DNA of 64,000 nucleotides, taken from assembly GCF_025351295.1 (NCBI RefSeq), contig NZ_JANXWD010000021.1, positions 1-64,000 of the forward strand. Reading direction: 5' to 3'. The position numbers and the translations under genes were made by a program. This DNA comes from Phenylobacterium sp. (GTDB taxonomy: Bacteria > Pseudomonadota > Alphaproteobacteria > Caulobacterales > Caulobacteraceae). The notes under the pieces were generated by a model, which worked only from the letters and a program-made list of their open reading frames with translations, did not search any database and was not told the DNA's origin. Below are positions 8,672 through 17,773 of this stretch, piece by piece (position 1 is the stretch's first letter; each line of letters starts with the position of its first letter).

Positions 8672-9248
8672 CGATGCGGCGGCGCTGGATTCGCTCGTCA
8701 TGTTGCTCAAGTCCGATGGCCTGACGCCCAAGGGGTTCATCTCCGCCCACGACTTCTTGGCGACTTTCGATCCGGAGGCGCGCGGCTGCGTGATCACCGA
8801 CCTGCGCATGCCCAGCATGGATGGGGTCGAGCTGATCAAGGCGCTGAAGGGGGTCGGCTGCATACTACCCGTGATTGTCATCACCGGTCATGCCGACGTC
8901 AGCCGGGCCGTGGACGCCATGAAGGCGGGCGCCAACGACTTCCTCGAGAAGCCCTACGAGAGCGAGCAGATCCTGCGCGCCGTGCGCGCCTGCCTCGAAG
9001 ACAACGACGCCGCCGTCGACGCCGAGGCCGCCCGCAACCGCATCCAGCGGCGCATGGACAGCCTGACCGCGCGCGAACGCCAGGTGCTGGACCTGATCAT
9101 GGAAGGAGCCAGCAACAAGGTGATCGCGGCCAGGCTGGCGATCAGCCCGCGCACGGTGGAGATCTACCGCGCCAATGTGATGTCGAAGATGCGCGCCGAC
9201 AGCCTGTCGGAACTGATCCGCACCACCATCACCGCCGGCGCGGCCTGA
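8625..9248 (+). CDS. FixJ-like response regulator (receiver + LuxR/GerE HTH)
   Basis: A 207-residue two-domain regulator. The receiver has FVVDDDAAALD, the phospho-acceptor Asp59 in ITDLRMPSMDG, the conserved Thr in VITGH, and Lys in EKPYESE. The C-terminal GerE helix-turn-helix reads LTARERQVLDLIMEGASNK, then VIAARLAISPRTVEIYRANV. Its start overlaps the end of the FixL-like gene by 47 nt, so the two form a cognate pair. Two adjacent ATGs (8625, 8628) are possible. FixJ proteins activate fixK-type genes when phosphorylated; no fixK is in the window. Confidence 0.9.
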   Translation: MMVTPTTDRTVFVVDDDAAALDSLVMLLKSDGLTPKGFISAHDFLATFDPEARGCVITDLRMPSMDGVELIKALKGVGCILPVIVITGHADVSRAVDAMKAGANDFLEKPYESEQILRAVRACLEDNDAAVDAEAARNRIQRRMDSLTARERQVLDLIMEGASNKVIAARLAISPRTVEIYRANVMSKMRADSLSELIRTTITAGAA

Positions 9249-9252
9249 ACCC

Positions 9253-10008
9253 TCAGGCGTGCGGCAGATAGAGGCTGGCGGTCGTCCCGTGGCCTTCGCG
9301 GGACGCCAGCACCAGCCGCCCGCCGGCCGCCTCGACGAAGTCCCGCGCGCCGCAGAGGCCAAGCCCCGTGCCGCCGCGACCGCAGCGGGTGCTGAAGAAC
9401 GGCTCGGTCGCCCGCGCCAGGACCTCCTGCGACATGCCGACGCCGGTGTCGGACACCGTCACCACGATGTAGCGCCCGGCTGCCAGGGCCAGGCCTTGGG
9501 CGCATGCGGCGTCCAGGGTGCGCGCCTGGGCGGTGAGGGTCATCACGCCGCCGGCCGGCATCGCGTGGCTGGCGTTGACGCAAAGGTTCAGCAGCGCCGA
9601 CTCCAGTCCCGCGCCGTCCACGGCGCCCATCAGCGGCGCGTCGGTCAGGCGGACCTCGACGGTCACCGAACGCGGCGCGGCCAGGCGGGCGCGGCGCGCC
9701 GTGGCGGCCACCGCCTCGGCGCAATCGACCGGGCCCTGCGCCGGGTCCTGCGAGAGGTCCAGCAGACGCCCGACCAGTTCCGCGCCCCGCTCGGCGGCGG
9801 CCTGGGCGGCTTCGGCCAGCTCGCGCCCCGTGGAGCCTTGCGGCAACTGCGCCGCCAGCGCCTCGTTGGCGTTGAGGATCACGGTCAGCAGATTGTTGAA
9901 GTCGTGCACCAGGGCGCCGGCTTGCCGATGCAGCGCCGCCAGGCGCGCCTCGGCGTCGGAGGTGTCAGGCCGCTTCGGGTCCGGATGCAGGAAACCGTCG
10001 AATGCCAT
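9253..10008 (-). CDS. Soluble sensor histidine kinase (HDFNN type)
   Basis: A 251-residue kinase without membrane or PAS domains. The phospho-acceptor box reads VHDFNNLLTVILNANEAL and is followed by an HATPase domain with LLNLCVNASHAM (N box), VSDTGVGMS (G1), EPFFSTR and GGTGLGLCGARDFVE (G2). The HDFNN box resembles the CckA branch, but no receiver domain is attached; the stand-alone receiver at 10889-11290 is a plausible partner. It is convergent with the FixJ-like gene, with 4 bp between the stops. The upstream region carries the CCTAGG motif. Confidence 0.85.
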   Translation of the reverse strand: MAFDGFLHPDPKRPDTSDAEARLAALHRQAGALVHDFNNLLTVILNANEALAAQLPQGSTGRELAEAAQAAAERGAELVGRLLDLSQDPAQGPVDCAEAVAATARRARLAAPRSVTVEVRLTDAPLMGAVDGAGLESALLNLCVNASHAMPAGGVMTLTAQARTLDAACAQGLALAAGRYIVVTVSDTGVGMSQEVLARATEPFFSTRCGRGGTGLGLCGARDFVEAAGGRLVLASREGHGTTASLYLPHA

Positions 10009-10093
10009 CCTGGTGCGCCCCCTTGCGCGCCTGTGACCAAATTGTGGCCGAGCCCATCAGAAACACACGCCTGGGTGGGAATCATCCCCAGAT

Positions 10094-10107
10094 GATTACC
10101 TAGGTAG
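10094..10107. promoter_or_regulatory. GATTACCTAGGTAG motif upstream of the soluble kinase
   Basis: The core TACCTAGGTA is a perfect 10-bp palindrome, centred about 90 bp upstream of the kinase start. It is followed on the plus strand by TTCTCCCGCG. The same GATTACCTAGG plus AG string recurs at 11393. It resembles, from memory, FixJ-type sites (TAxGTAGTTTCCC-like), which would make the adjacent FixJ-like protein a candidate binder. This is inference. Confidence 0.4.
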
Positions 10108-10190
10108 TTCTCCCGCGGTGGCTTGCCGCACCCCGGGGGTGAAAGCGGCCACGCGCACGCGGCCGCCAGGACTTGAACGAAACCCGCAGC

Positions 10191-10886
10191 TTAGGCCGCG
10201 AGGCGGACCGTGCGGGCGTCGCGCAGCATGTAGCCGCCGCCCCACACCGTCTCGATCTGGGCGTCGCCGCCGGAGGCCGCCGCGATCTTCTTGCGCAGCT
10301 TGCAGATGAAGACGTCGATGATCTTGATCTCGGGCTCGGAAAGGCCGTTGTAGAGGTGATTGAGGCACGCCTCCTTGGTGAGCACGGTGTTCTTCCGCAG
10401 CGAGAGCAGCTCCAGCATCTTGTACTCGCTGGGTGTCAGGTGGATCGGCGTGCCGTCGACCTCGACCTGGCGCGTCGACAGGTTGAGCGCGATCTTGCCG
10501 GTGTAGATGATCGATTCCGCGTGGCCTCGCGAGCGCCGCACGACCGCTCCGATCCGGGCCACCAGCTCGCCGCGATGGAAGGGCTTGGTGACATAGTCGT
10601 CGGCGCCGGCCAGCAGGGCCTGGACCTTCACGTCCGCCTCCGCGGAGCCGGTCAGGATGATCACCGGCGTGGCCAGCTTCTTGATCCGCAGCGCGCGGAG
10701 CGTCTCCAGGCCGCCGATGTCCTCCAGGTCGAGGTCCAGCAGGATGGTGTCGTAGTCGTAGAGTCCGGCCAGATCGACGGCCTCCTCGCCGGAGGCGGTG
10801 AGGGAGACGTTGTGACCCTCGTTGACCAGCACCAGTTCCAGGCTCTTGGCGGTGGAGTCGTTGTCTTCCACGATAAGGATGTGCAT
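10191..10886 (-). CDS. CtrA-like OmpR-family response regulator
   Basis: A 231-residue receiver plus winged-helix regulator. It shares the CtrA hallmarks: phospho-acceptor Asp51 in TILLDLDL, GADDYVTKPFH, then LTPSEYKMLELLSLRKNTVL, LNHLYNG and the near-invariant IKIIDVFICKLRKKI. It differs from canonical CtrA at many receiver positions, so I read it as a paralogue and not the cell-cycle master regulator itself. The ATG at 10886 lies directly after the stop of the stand-alone receiver gene (2 bp), so they form one operon. The longer open frame upstream is an artefact. Confidence 0.88.
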   Translation of the reverse strand: MHILIVEDNDSTAKSLELVLVNEGHNVSLTASGEEAVDLAGLYDYDTILLDLDLEDIGGLETLRALRIKKLATPVIILTGSAEADVKVQALLAGADDYVTKPFHRGELVARIGAVVRRSRGHAESIIYTGKIALNLSTRQVEVDGTPIHLTPSEYKMLELLSLRKNTVLTKEACLNHLYNGLSEPEIKIIDVFICKLRKKIAAASGGDAQIETVWGGGYMLRDARTVRLAA

Positions 10887-10888
10887 GG

Positions 10889-11290
10889 CTAACCCTCTTG
10901 CTCGTTGGCGTTGATGGATTTGGCGGCGATGACGGACTGGGAAATCTTCAGCAGCTCGGACATCCGGAACGGCTTGGCGAGGACCTCGTCCGCGCCCAGA
11001 TGCTTGGCCCAGCTGAGGTAGTCGGCGCCGCGGCTGCGGCCGGCGCCGGAGATGGCGATCACCTTGGGCGGCCGCTTGGCGCCCTTGATCGCCCGGATCG
11101 CGCCGATGCCCTCGATGTCCGGCATGACGATGTCGGTGATCACCAGGTCGGGGCGGTGGGCGCTGGCCATCCGGATGCCCTTGCGCCCGTTGTCGGCGGC
11201 CACCGTCGAGAAACCCGCCGCCTGAAACGCCATCGACATCAGGCGCAACAGCGCCGGATCGTCGTCGATGATCAGAACCTTGCCACCCAC
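10889..11290 (-). CDS. Stand-alone receiver domain response regulator
   Basis: A 133-residue single-domain receiver: acidic pocket LIIDDDPALL, phospho-acceptor Asp53 in LVITDIVMPD, IAISGAGRS, and the conserved Lys in VLAKPFRMSEL. No output domain is present. The start is GTG. It is the first gene of a two-gene operon with the CtrA-like regulator, and probably relays phosphate within the local kinase group. The upstream region has the second long CCTAGG motif. Confidence 0.85.
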   Translation of the reverse strand: MGGKVLIIDDDPALLRLMSMAFQAAGFSTVAADNGRKGIRMASAHRPDLVITDIVMPDIEGIGAIRAIKGAKRPPKVIAISGAGRSRGADYLSWAKHLGADEVLAKPFRMSELLKISQSVIAAKSINANEQEG

Positions 11291-11699
11291 TTTTGCCCCC
11301 GGGACCGAGTGGACCGGGGTCCGCCTTCAGCCGTTGTTCACTATGGTTAACGACTAAGAACCACAGTGATTCGGGGCGTGGATATCCCGGTCGATTACCT
11401 AGGGAGAATCCCGTGTGACGGGCTGTCGCAGCAATTTGGAGTTGTGAGCTGCATCCGGCGCGTCGACGCTGCCGCAACGGCCCGATCCCATCGCGCTGGC
11501 GAAGGACCGTAGCTGGGGACCTGGGGCTCGAACCCAGGATGCTGGCGCTAAGGGCGCTCTGTTGGCCCCGCGTTCAAGCCTGTAGCGTGTAGGCTCCGCG
11601 CGACAGTGTGACACGCCAGCGGCACGCCACGGCCTGCACAAACGAAACCGACGGGCCAGGCAGCCAGACGCGGCCCCGCGGTCGACCCGCGGGCTCGGG
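11291..11699. other. Intergenic region, 409 bp, with a regulatory motif and a tRNA-like T-arm
   Basis: No protein gene is supported here. It contains the GATTACCTAGGGAG motif at 11393-11406 (separate entry) and, on the minus strand at 11514-11537, a perfect tRNA-like T-arm: stem CTGGG/CCCAG enclosing the loop TTCGAGC, followed by GTCCCCA. A GGGGCC block upstream could be a partial acceptor strand, but the D-arm is missing and the spacing is about 16 nt too short, so no complete tRNA can be folded. The rest is featureless. Confidence 0.55.
11393..11406. promoter_or_regulatory. GATTACCTAGGGAG motif upstream of the receiver/CtrA-like operon
   Basis: Twelve or more bases match the site upstream of the soluble kinase (GATTACCTAGG plus AG, with CCCG a few bases on). 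It sits 103 bp upstream of the receiver gene. Sharing between the two minus-strand units suggests common control of kinase and receivers. Confidence 0.4.
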
Positions 11700-12656
11700 C
11701 TAGGCTTCGTCGCCGCCAGCCTCGCCGGCGCGCCGGAGTTCCGGTGGAAGGCGGAAGACGATGCTCTCTTCGACGCCGTCCATCTGGGCGAGGTCGACGG
11801 GCTCGATCTCGCGCAGGACCGCGATCACCTCCTGCACCAGCGCCTCCGGCGCCGACGCCCCGGCGGTCAGGCCGACGACCTGGGCGCCCCGGACCCAGTC
11901 GGCCCGCACGGCGGCCCCGTCGGCGACGAGATAGCTGGGCACGCCGGCCTCGACGCCGATCTCGCGCAGCCGGTTGGAATTGGAGCTGTTGCCGGCGCCG
12001 ACCACCAGCAGGACGTCGACACTGCGGCAGAGCGCCCGCACCGCCGATTGCCGATGCTGGGTCGCGTAGCAGATGTCGGAGGTGTTCGGCCCCACGATGT
12101 CGCTGAACCGGGCCTTGAGGGCGGAGATCACGCCGCGGGTCTCGTCGACGCTCAACGTGGTCTGGGTGACGTAGGCGGCCGGCAGGTCGGCGGGCAGGTC
12201 CAGGGTCGATACGTCGTCCACCGTCGAGACCAGATGGACCGGCGTATCCACCTGGCCGAGGGTGCCCTCGACCTCGGGGTGGCCGGCGTGGCCGATCAGG
12301 ATCAAGGCCCGGCCCTGGGCCACATAGCGGCGGCTCTGGGCATGCACCTTGGACACCAGGGGGCAGGTGGCGTCCAGCACCGGCAGACCCCGGGCTCGCG
12401 CGTCGTCGGCCACCGAACGGGCGACGCCATGGGCGCTGAAGATCGTCACCGCCCCGGCGGGAATCTCGTCGAGCTCGTCGACGAACCGCGCGCCCTTGGC
12501 CTCCAGGCTGCTCACCACATGCTGGTTGTGGACGATCTCGTGGCGGACATAGACTGGCGCGCCAAATTTCTCGATCGAGCGTTCGACGATCTCGATGGCG
12601 CGCACCACCCCGGCGCAGAAACCACGCGGCTGGGCCAGGACCACTCGCATCGCCAC
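11700..12656 (-). CDS. ispH: 4-hydroxy-3-methylbut-2-enyl diphosphate reductase
   Basis: A 318-residue LytB/IspH, the last enzyme of the MEP pathway, reducing HMBPP to IPP and DMAPP with a 4Fe-4S cluster. The three cluster cysteines are in [16 protein letters not shown] and [17 protein letters not shown] and [13 protein letters not shown] are also typical. It is divergent from dxs across 179 bp that contain one PpsR-type box, so two rate-relevant isoprenoid steps are placed under photosynthetic control. This gene probably feeds carotenoid and phytyl synthesis; another copy elsewhere in the genome cannot be excluded. Confidence 0.96.
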   Translation of the reverse strand: MAMRVVLAQPRGFCAGVVRAIEIVERSIEKFGAPVYVRHEIVHNQHVVSSLEAKGARFVDELDEIPAGAVTIFSAHGVARSVADDARARGLPVLDATCPLVSKVHAQSRRYVAQGRALILIGHAGHPEVEGTLGQVDTPVHLVSTVDDVSTLDLPADLPAAYVTQTTLSVDETRGVISALKARFSDIVGPNTSDICYATQHRQSAVRALCRSVDVLLVVGAGNSSNSNRLREIGVEAGVPSYLVADGAAVRADWVRGAQVVGLTAGASAPEALVQEVIAVLREIEPVDLAQMDGVEESIVFRLPPELRRAGEAGGDEA

Positions 12657-12702
12657 CTCCCATTGCGCGCGGCCCCGGAGGGCGCGCCAGGACCAGATGC
12701 CC

Positions 12703-12720
12703 TGTCTAGTTAGATTGACA
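12703..12720. promoter_or_regulatory. PpsR-type box between ispH and dxs
   Basis: TGTCTAGTTAGATTGACA matches TGT-N12-ACA exactly, with the favoured TTGACA right half. It lies 47 bp upstream of ispH and 116 bp upstream of dxs. Only one site is seen; no partner at the usual 5-8 bp spacing. Confidence 0.6.
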
Positions 12721-12835
12721 GATAGTGCCCCAGGACGCCAAGTATCTCGTGGTCGAGTGACGATTTGGGGCTGGACCGGCGTCCATTTGACGGATTGGAT
12801 GGGAATCGCCGGCCGTCATGGTGCTGGAGGTGTCC

Positions 12836-14731
12836 ATGAGTGTTTACAGTCCGGTCCTGGACCAGGTCACTGTCCCGTCGGACCTGCGCGGCCTTTCCAA
12901 GGACCAGTTGCGGCAATTGGCCGACGAACTGCGGCAGGAGACGATCAACGCGGTCTCGGTCACCGGCGGGCACCTCGGCGCGGGCCTGGGGGTGGTGGAG
13001 CTCACGGTCGCCCTGCACTATGTGTTCGACACCCCGCGCGACCGCCTGATCTGGGACGTCGGCCACCAGGCCTATCCGCACAAGGTGCTGACCGGGCGGC
13101 GCGACCGCATCCGGACGCTGCGCCAGGGCGGCGGCCTGTCAGGCTTCACCAAGCGCAGCGAAAGCGAGTACGACCCGTTCGGCGCGGCCCATTCCTCGAC
13201 GTCGATCTCGGCCGGCCTCGGGATGGCCGTGGCGCGCGACCTGTCGGGCGGCGACAACCGGGTGATCTGCGTCATCGGCGACGGGGCGATGAGCGCCGGT
13301 ATGGCCTATGAGGCGATGAACAACGCCGGCGCCCGCAAGGGCCAGCTGCTGGTGATCCTCAACGACAACGACATGTCGATCGCCCCGCCGGTGGGCGCGC
13401 TGAGCCGGCGCCTGGCCAAGCTCGTCTCGTCGAAAAGCTACCAGTTCCTGCGTGGGTTCGGGCGTGGCCTGGCCGAGCGCCTGCCCCGGCCGCTGCGCAG
13501 GGCGGCCGCCCGCGCCGAGGAATACACCCGCGGGATGCTGATGGGCGGCACGCTGTTCGAGGAGCTGGGGTTCCTGTACCTGGGCCCGATCGACGGCCAC
13601 GACTTCGACCACCTGCTGCCGGTGCTGGAGAACATCCGCGACAACGGCATCGGCGGGCCGGTGCTGCTGCACGTGGTGACCGAGAAAGGTCACGGCTATG
13701 CGCCGGCGGCGCGGTCCGCGGACAAGCTGCACGCCGTCAGCCGGTTCGACGTGGTGACCGGCGCGCAGTCGAAGGCGCAGGCTGCGGCGCCCAGCTACAC
13801 CAAGGTCTTCGCCGAGGCGCTGGTGCGCGAAGCCGAGGCGGACGACCGGGTCGTGGCGATCACCGGCGCCATGCCGGCCGGGACCGGGCTCGATCTGTTC
13901 GAAAAGCGGTTCCCCGACCGGATGTTCGACGTGGGCATCGCCGAGCAGCACGCCGTGACCTTCGCCGCCGGCCTGGCGACCGAAGGCTACAAACCCTTCT
14001 GCGCGATCTATTCGACCTTCCTCCAACGCGCCTACGATCAGGTGATCCACGACGTCGCGCTGCAGAAGCTCCCGGTCAGGTTCGCCATCGACCGGGCCGG
14101 GCTGGTGGGCGCGGACGGCGCGACCCATGCCGGCGCGTTCGACATGGCCTACCTGGGCTGCCTGCCGGGGTTCGTGATCATGGCCGCAGCGGACGAGGCG
14201 GAGCTGATGCACATGGTCGCGACCGCGGCCGCCTACGACAAGGGGCCGATCGCCTTCCGCTACCCCCGCGGCGAGGGGGTCGGCGTCGCCCTGCCCGAAC
14301 GCGGCCAGGTGTTGCCGATCGGCAAGGGCCGGGTCCTGCGCGAGGGCAAGGACGTCGCCCTGCTCAGCGTCGGCACGCGGCTACAGCCCGCGCTCGCCGC
14401 GGCCGAGCGGCTGCAGATGCGCGGCATCTCCTGCACGGTCGCCGACGCGCGGTTCGTCAAGCCGTTCGATCGCGACCTGGTCCGCCGGCTGGCCCAAAGC
14501 CACCACATGCTGATCACCCTGGAGGAGGGGTCGATCGGCGGGTTCGGCAGCCAGGTGCTCGACTACCTGGCGAACAACGATCTGATGCGCGCCGGCCTGT
14601 CCGTGCGCACCCTGATGCTGCCGGACGCGTTCCAGGACCACGACGACCCGCAGAAGCAATATTCGGACGCCGGCCTGAACGCGGCCGACATCGTCCGGAT
14701 CGTCGAAACCAGCCTGGCCAAGACGGCCTGA
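12836..14731 (+). CDS. dxs: 1-deoxy-D-xylulose-5-phosphate synthase
   Basis: A 631-residue TPP enzyme that condenses pyruvate and glyceraldehyde 3-phosphate, entering the MEP pathway. Motifs: [16 protein letters not shown], the TPP/Mg motif [20 protein letters not shown] (about residues 145-165), [16 protein letters not shown], and [18 protein letters not shown]. The start at 12836 follows GGAGG by 5 nt, better than the alternative at 12818. It is a usual photosynthesis-cluster member in alphaproteobacteria. Its end faces the cbb locus convergently. Confidence 0.96.
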   Translation: MSVYSPVLDQVTVPSDLRGLSKDQLRQLADELRQETINAVSVTGGHLGAGLGVVELTVALHYVFDTPRDRLIWDVGHQAYPHKVLTGRRDRIRTLRQGGGLSGFTKRSESEYDPFGAAHSSTSISAGLGMAVARDLSGGDNRVICVIGDGAMSAGMAYEAMNNAGARKGQLLVILNDNDMSIAPPVGALSRRLAKLVSSKSYQFLRGFGRGLAERLPRPLRRAAARAEEYTRGMLMGGTLFEELGFLYLGPIDGHDFDHLLPVLENIRDNGIGGPVLLHVVTEKGHGYAPAARSADKLHAVSRFDVVTGAQSKAQAAAPSYTKVFAEALVREAEADDRVVAITGAMPAGTGLDLFEKRFPDRMFDVGIAEQHAVTFAAGLATEGYKPFCAIYSTFLQRAYDQVIHDVALQKLPVRFAIDRAGLVGADGATHAGAFDMAYLGCLPGFVIMAAADEAELMHMVATAAAYDKGPIAFRYPRGEGVGVALPERGQVLPIGKGRVLREGKDVALLSVGTRLQPALAAAERLQMRGISCTVADARFVKPFDRDLVRRLAQSHHMLITLEEGSIGGFGSQVLDYLANNDLMRAGLSVRTLMLPDAFQDHDDPQKQYSDAGLNAADIVRIVETSLAKTA

Positions 14732-14746
14732 ACCGACGCGGAACCC

Positions 14747-14905
14747 TCAATTCGCCAGGGCTCGGCGCAAGTTGGGCGCGGAGGCGCCGAAGCTGTCGAG
14801 GCCGACGATCCCGCCGTTCAGGCCCACATATTTCCACCACGAGCCTGAGGCTCCGGCCTCGACGGTGACGGCCTCAGGCGTGGCGATCACCGCCGCGTCG
14901 CTCAT
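14747..14905 (-). pseudogene. cbbT: Vestige of transketolase cbbT (internal deletion, C-terminal tail)
   Basis: A 52-codon open frame whose ATG overlaps the stop of cbbP (ATGA), just where cbbT follows cbbP in other operons. Its C-terminal half reads WWKYVGLNGGIVGLDSFGASAP, which is the transketolase C-terminal signature (WxKYVG...FGASAP). The TPP-binding and pyrimidine domains, more than 550 residues, are absent. About ten N-terminal residues with no clear match precede it, as if an in-frame deletion had joined start and tail. It cannot encode an active enzyme; transketolase must be supplied from elsewhere. Confidence 0.75.
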
Positions 14906-15777
14906 GAGGCCCGGCGCTTCTTGTCCAGCAGCTGCCAGACCATCGGCGTGAAGATCAGCTGCATCGCCAGCGGCATCGACCCGCCTGGACAGACGATGGT
15001 GTTCGGCCGCGACATGTAGCTGTCGTGCAGCATGGACAGCAGGTAGGGGAAATCGATGCCGGCCGGATCGCGGAAGCGGATAACCAGGATGCTCTCCGCC
15101 GCCGACGGAATGTCACGGGCGATGAAGGGGTTGGACGTGTCGACCACCGGAACGCGCTGGAAGTTCACGTGCGTCCGGGAAAACTGCGGACAGATGTAGG
15201 TCAGGTAGTCCGGCATCCGCCGCAGGATGGTGTCGACCACCGCCTCTTTCGAATAGCCGCGCTGCGAGCGGTCGCGATGCAGTTTCTGGATCCACTCCAG
15301 ATTGATGATCGGCACGACGCCGACCAGCAGGTCCGCATGCTGGGCGACGTCCACGTCCTCATGGGCCACCGCCCCGTGCAGCCCCTCGTAGAACAGCAGA
15401 TCCGAGCCTGGCGCGAGGTCCTCCCAGGGCGTGAAGGTGCCCGGCGGCTGGCCATAGGGCGCCGCCTCGGTCGGGTCGTGAAGGTACTTTCGCGCCTTGC
15501 CGCCGCCGTTCTCGCCATAGTCGCGAAACAGCGCCTCCAGCTCGGCGAACAGGTTGTTGTCGGGCCCGAAGTGGCTGAGGTGGTTGTTCCCCCTCGCCTG
15601 GGCCAGGGTGATCTGTTCGCCCATGGCCGCGCGATCGTAGCGGTGGAAGGCGTCGCCCTCGATGATGGCGGCGTCGACGCCCTCGCGCCGAAAGATCTGC
15701 TGAAAGGTCGTGCGCACGGTGGTCGTGCCGGCGCCGGAGGACCCCGTCGCGGCGATGATGGGATGCTTCTTGGACAA
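14902..15777 (-). CDS. cbbP: Phosphoribulokinase
   Basis: A 291-residue class I (bacterial) phosphoribulokinase, making ribulose 1,5-bisphosphate from ribulose 5-phosphate and ATP. The P-loop is ATGSSGAGTTTV (residues 10-20). IIEGDAFHRYDR, the HFGPDNNL region and LLFYEGLHGA with the catalytic Asp region (AHEDVDV) are present, as is RGYSKEAVVDTILRRMPDY. Length is normal for the family and no disruption is seen. It follows cbbF by 12 bp and is followed by the cbbT vestige. With cbbLS it is the enzyme specific to the Calvin cycle. Confidence 0.96.
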   Translation of the reverse strand: MSKKHPIIAATGSSGAGTTTVRTTFQQIFRREGVDAAIIEGDAFHRYDRAAMGEQITLAQARGNNHLSHFGPDNNLFAELEALFRDYGENGGGKARKYLHDPTEAAPYGQPPGTFTPWEDLAPGSDLLFYEGLHGAVAHEDVDVAQHADLLVGVVPIINLEWIQKLHRDRSQRGYSKEAVVDTILRRMPDYLTYICPQFSRTHVNFQRVPVVDTSNPFIARDIPSAAESILVIRFRDPAGIDFPYLLSMLHDSYMSRPNTIVCPGGSMPLAMQLIFTPMVWQLLDKKRRAS

Positions 15778-15789
15778 GGCGCGGGCTCC

Positions 15790-16875
15790 TCAGACCCGGC
15801 GGAACAGCGAACGGCGGTGCAGCAACGGCGTTCGAAACACCATCGCCTCGCCGCGATCGTAGCCCGCATGGTGGGTCTCCAGCCGCGTGACCTCGTCCTT
15901 CGAGCCGAAGATCAGGGGCGTGCGCTCATGCACTGCGCGCGGCGTGATCCCGAGAATCCGCTCGCGGCCGGTGGAGGCGGCGCCGCCGGCGGCCTCGATC
16001 AGCTTGGCGGCCGGATTGGCTTCGTACAGCAGCCTCAGGCGCCCCTTGCGGGCCGGTTTGCGATTGTCCCAGGGGTAGAGAAAGATGCCGCCGCGCACGA
16101 GGATTCGATGCAGTTCGGCGACCAGGGCGCCGTTCCAGCGCATGTTGTAGTCTTCGCCGCGCAGACCCTCCGCGCCGTCCTGGCACTGCTGGACGAACAG
16201 CTGCACCGGCGGTTCCCAGAACCGCTGGTTTGAGGCGTTGATGGCAAACTCCCGCGTGTTCTGCGGCAGGGTCATGTCGGGGTGCGTCAGCCGGAAGACC
16301 CCATCGCCGGGATCCAGCGTGAACCCATGGACGCCACGCCCCAGGGTGATGACCAGCAGGGTGGTCGAGCCGTACAGGGCGTAGCCGGCGACGATCTGAG
16401 CGTCGCCATTCTGCAGGAAGTCTTCGGGCGCGACCTTGGCCGCGGGCGCGCGCAGGACCGAGAAGAACGCGCCGACCGTCATCGCCGTTTCGGTATTCGA
16501 CGACCCGTCGAGCGGATCGATGACCAGCAGATAGGGCGCGCTGCCGAGCCGCTCGTCGGCGTAGACCGGCTCCTCCATCTCCTCCGAAACCAGCCCAGCG
16601 ATAAAGGGGCCGCACTCGGCGAGGAAAATGTCGTTGGCCACGACGTCGAGCGGCTTCTGCGACTCCCCCTGGACGTTGACCTCCAGAGCGGCGGTAAACG
16701 GCATCAGCCTGCCCAGCCTGGCGGCCTTGCCGACCGCCCGGCAGGCGCGCGAGATCGCGCCGACCAGGGCCGCGAGGCTCGCCTCCGGCGGCGCGTCCCA
16801 ATGGCTGGGATCGGCGACGAAGGCCTCGAACGACATCGGCGTATCGGCAAGCGGCTCAGCGGCCATCGTCGCCAT
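15790..16875 (-). CDS. cbbF: Fructose-1,6-bisphosphatase class I
   Basis: About 361 residues. Metal and substrate motifs are intact: [17 protein letters not shown], the Li+-sensitive phosphatase signature [25 protein letters not shown] and GGIFLYP. It dephosphorylates fructose 1,6- and probably sedoheptulose 1,7-bisphosphate in the cycle. Start candidates are 16875, 16866 and 16836; none has a strong ribosome-binding site. The first two overlap the end of cbbX, suggesting coupling. Confidence 0.93.
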   Translation of the reverse strand: MATMAAEPLADTPMSFEAFVADPSHWDAPPEASLAALVGAISRACRAVGKAARLGRLMPFTAALEVNVQGESQKPLDVVANDIFLAECGPFIAGLVSEEMEEPVYADERLGSAPYLLVIDPLDGSSNTETAMTVGAFFSVLRAPAAKVAPEDFLQNGDAQIVAGYALYGSTTLLVITLGRGVHGFTLDPGDGVFRLTHPDMTLPQNTREFAINASNQRFWEPPVQLFVQQCQDGAEGLRGEDYNMRWNGALVAELHRILVRGGIFLYPWDNRKPARKGRLRLLYEANPAAKLIEAAGGAASTGRERILGITPRAVHERTPLIFGSKDEVTRLETHHAGYDRGEAMVFRTPLLHRRSLFRRV

Positions 16876-17773
16876 CCGTAAACACCCGGCTGGCGCGAAT
16901 GTCCTCGGCCCGGATGGTCTCCAGCGCTTCGCGGTCGACCACGGCGGACCAGCCGTCGCACAGCCGGCGGGCCTGGCGCAGGCGCGCGCGGTCCAGGGCG
17001 TTGCGGATCGAACGCGCATTGGCGAAGTTGGGCCGCGCCTGGCGACGCTTGATGTAGTCCAGCATCGCCACCGCACCCTCGGCGTCGAAGCGATAGTTCA
17101 TCTGCTCGGCGATCAGCTTGGCGATCCTGAACAGCTCTTCGGTCGAATAGTCGGGGAAGTCGATATTGTGGGCGACCCGCGACGCCATGCCCGGATTGCT
17201 GCTGAAGAACGCCTTCATCTGCTCGCTGTAGCCCGCGAGGATCACCACCAGGTCGTCGCGATTGTCCTCCATCACCTGGAGCAGGATCTCGATCGACTCT
17301 TGGCCGTAGTCGCGCTCGTTCTCGGGCCGATAGAGGTAGTAGGCCTCGTCGATGAACAGCACGCCGCCCATGGCGCGCTTCAGCGCCTCCTTGGTCTTGG
17401 GCGCGGTGTGGCCGATGAACTGGCCGACCAGATCGTCCCGGGTCACGCTGACCACATGGTCGCGTCGGATATAGCCGAGACGGTGGAGGATGCGGGCCAT
17501 GCGGCGCGCCACCGTCGTCTTGCCGACGCCGGAATTGCCGGTGAAGCACATGTGCAGCGACGGCGGCGTCGAGGTCAGGCCGACCTGGGCGCGCGCCCGG
17601 TCGACAACCAGCAGGGCGGAGATCTCCTGGATGCGCCGCTTCACCGGCGCCAGGCCCACCAGCTCCGCGTCCAGTTCCTCGAACATCTCGCCAAGCTCCA
17701 CCTGGTTGGCCAGGGCGGCGAGGTCGATGCGATCCGGGACGGTGGCGTCGATGACGTTGGACGGGGTGGTCAT
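16856..17773 (-). CDS. cbbX: Red-type RuBisCO activase CbbX (AAA+)
   Basis: A 305-residue AAA+ protein. Walker A is [16 protein letters not shown] (about 73-88), Walker [12 protein letters not shown] (about 134-144), followed by the pore-loop/RuBP region [11 protein letters not shown]; arginine-rich sensor motifs such as [13 protein letters not shown] are present. CbbX uses ATP to pull on the CbbL C-terminus and free inhibited active sites of red-type RuBisCO. The ATG at 17773 overlaps the stop of the cbbE vestige. Its retention next to cbbLS argues that RuBisCO is still used. Confidence 0.95.
   Translation of the reverse strand: MTTPSNVIDATVPDRIDLAALANQVELGEMFEELDAELVGLAPVKRRIQEISALLVVDRARAQVGLTSTPPSLHMCFTGNSGVGKTTVARRMARILHRLGYIRRDHVVSVTRDDLVGQFIGHTAPKTKEALKRAMGGVLFIDEAYYLYRPENERDYGQESIEILLQVMEDNRDDLVVILAGYSEQMKAFFSSNPGMASRVAHNIDFPDYSTEELFRIAKLIAEQMNYRFDAEGAVAMLDYIKRRQARPNFANARSIRNALDRARLRQARRLCDGWSAVVDREALETIRAEDIRASRVFTDGDDGR

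Noticed and set aside
10150-10185. tRNA-like TTCAAGTCCTGG string on the minus strand
   Set aside because: The putative T-stem does not pair and no other arm is found.
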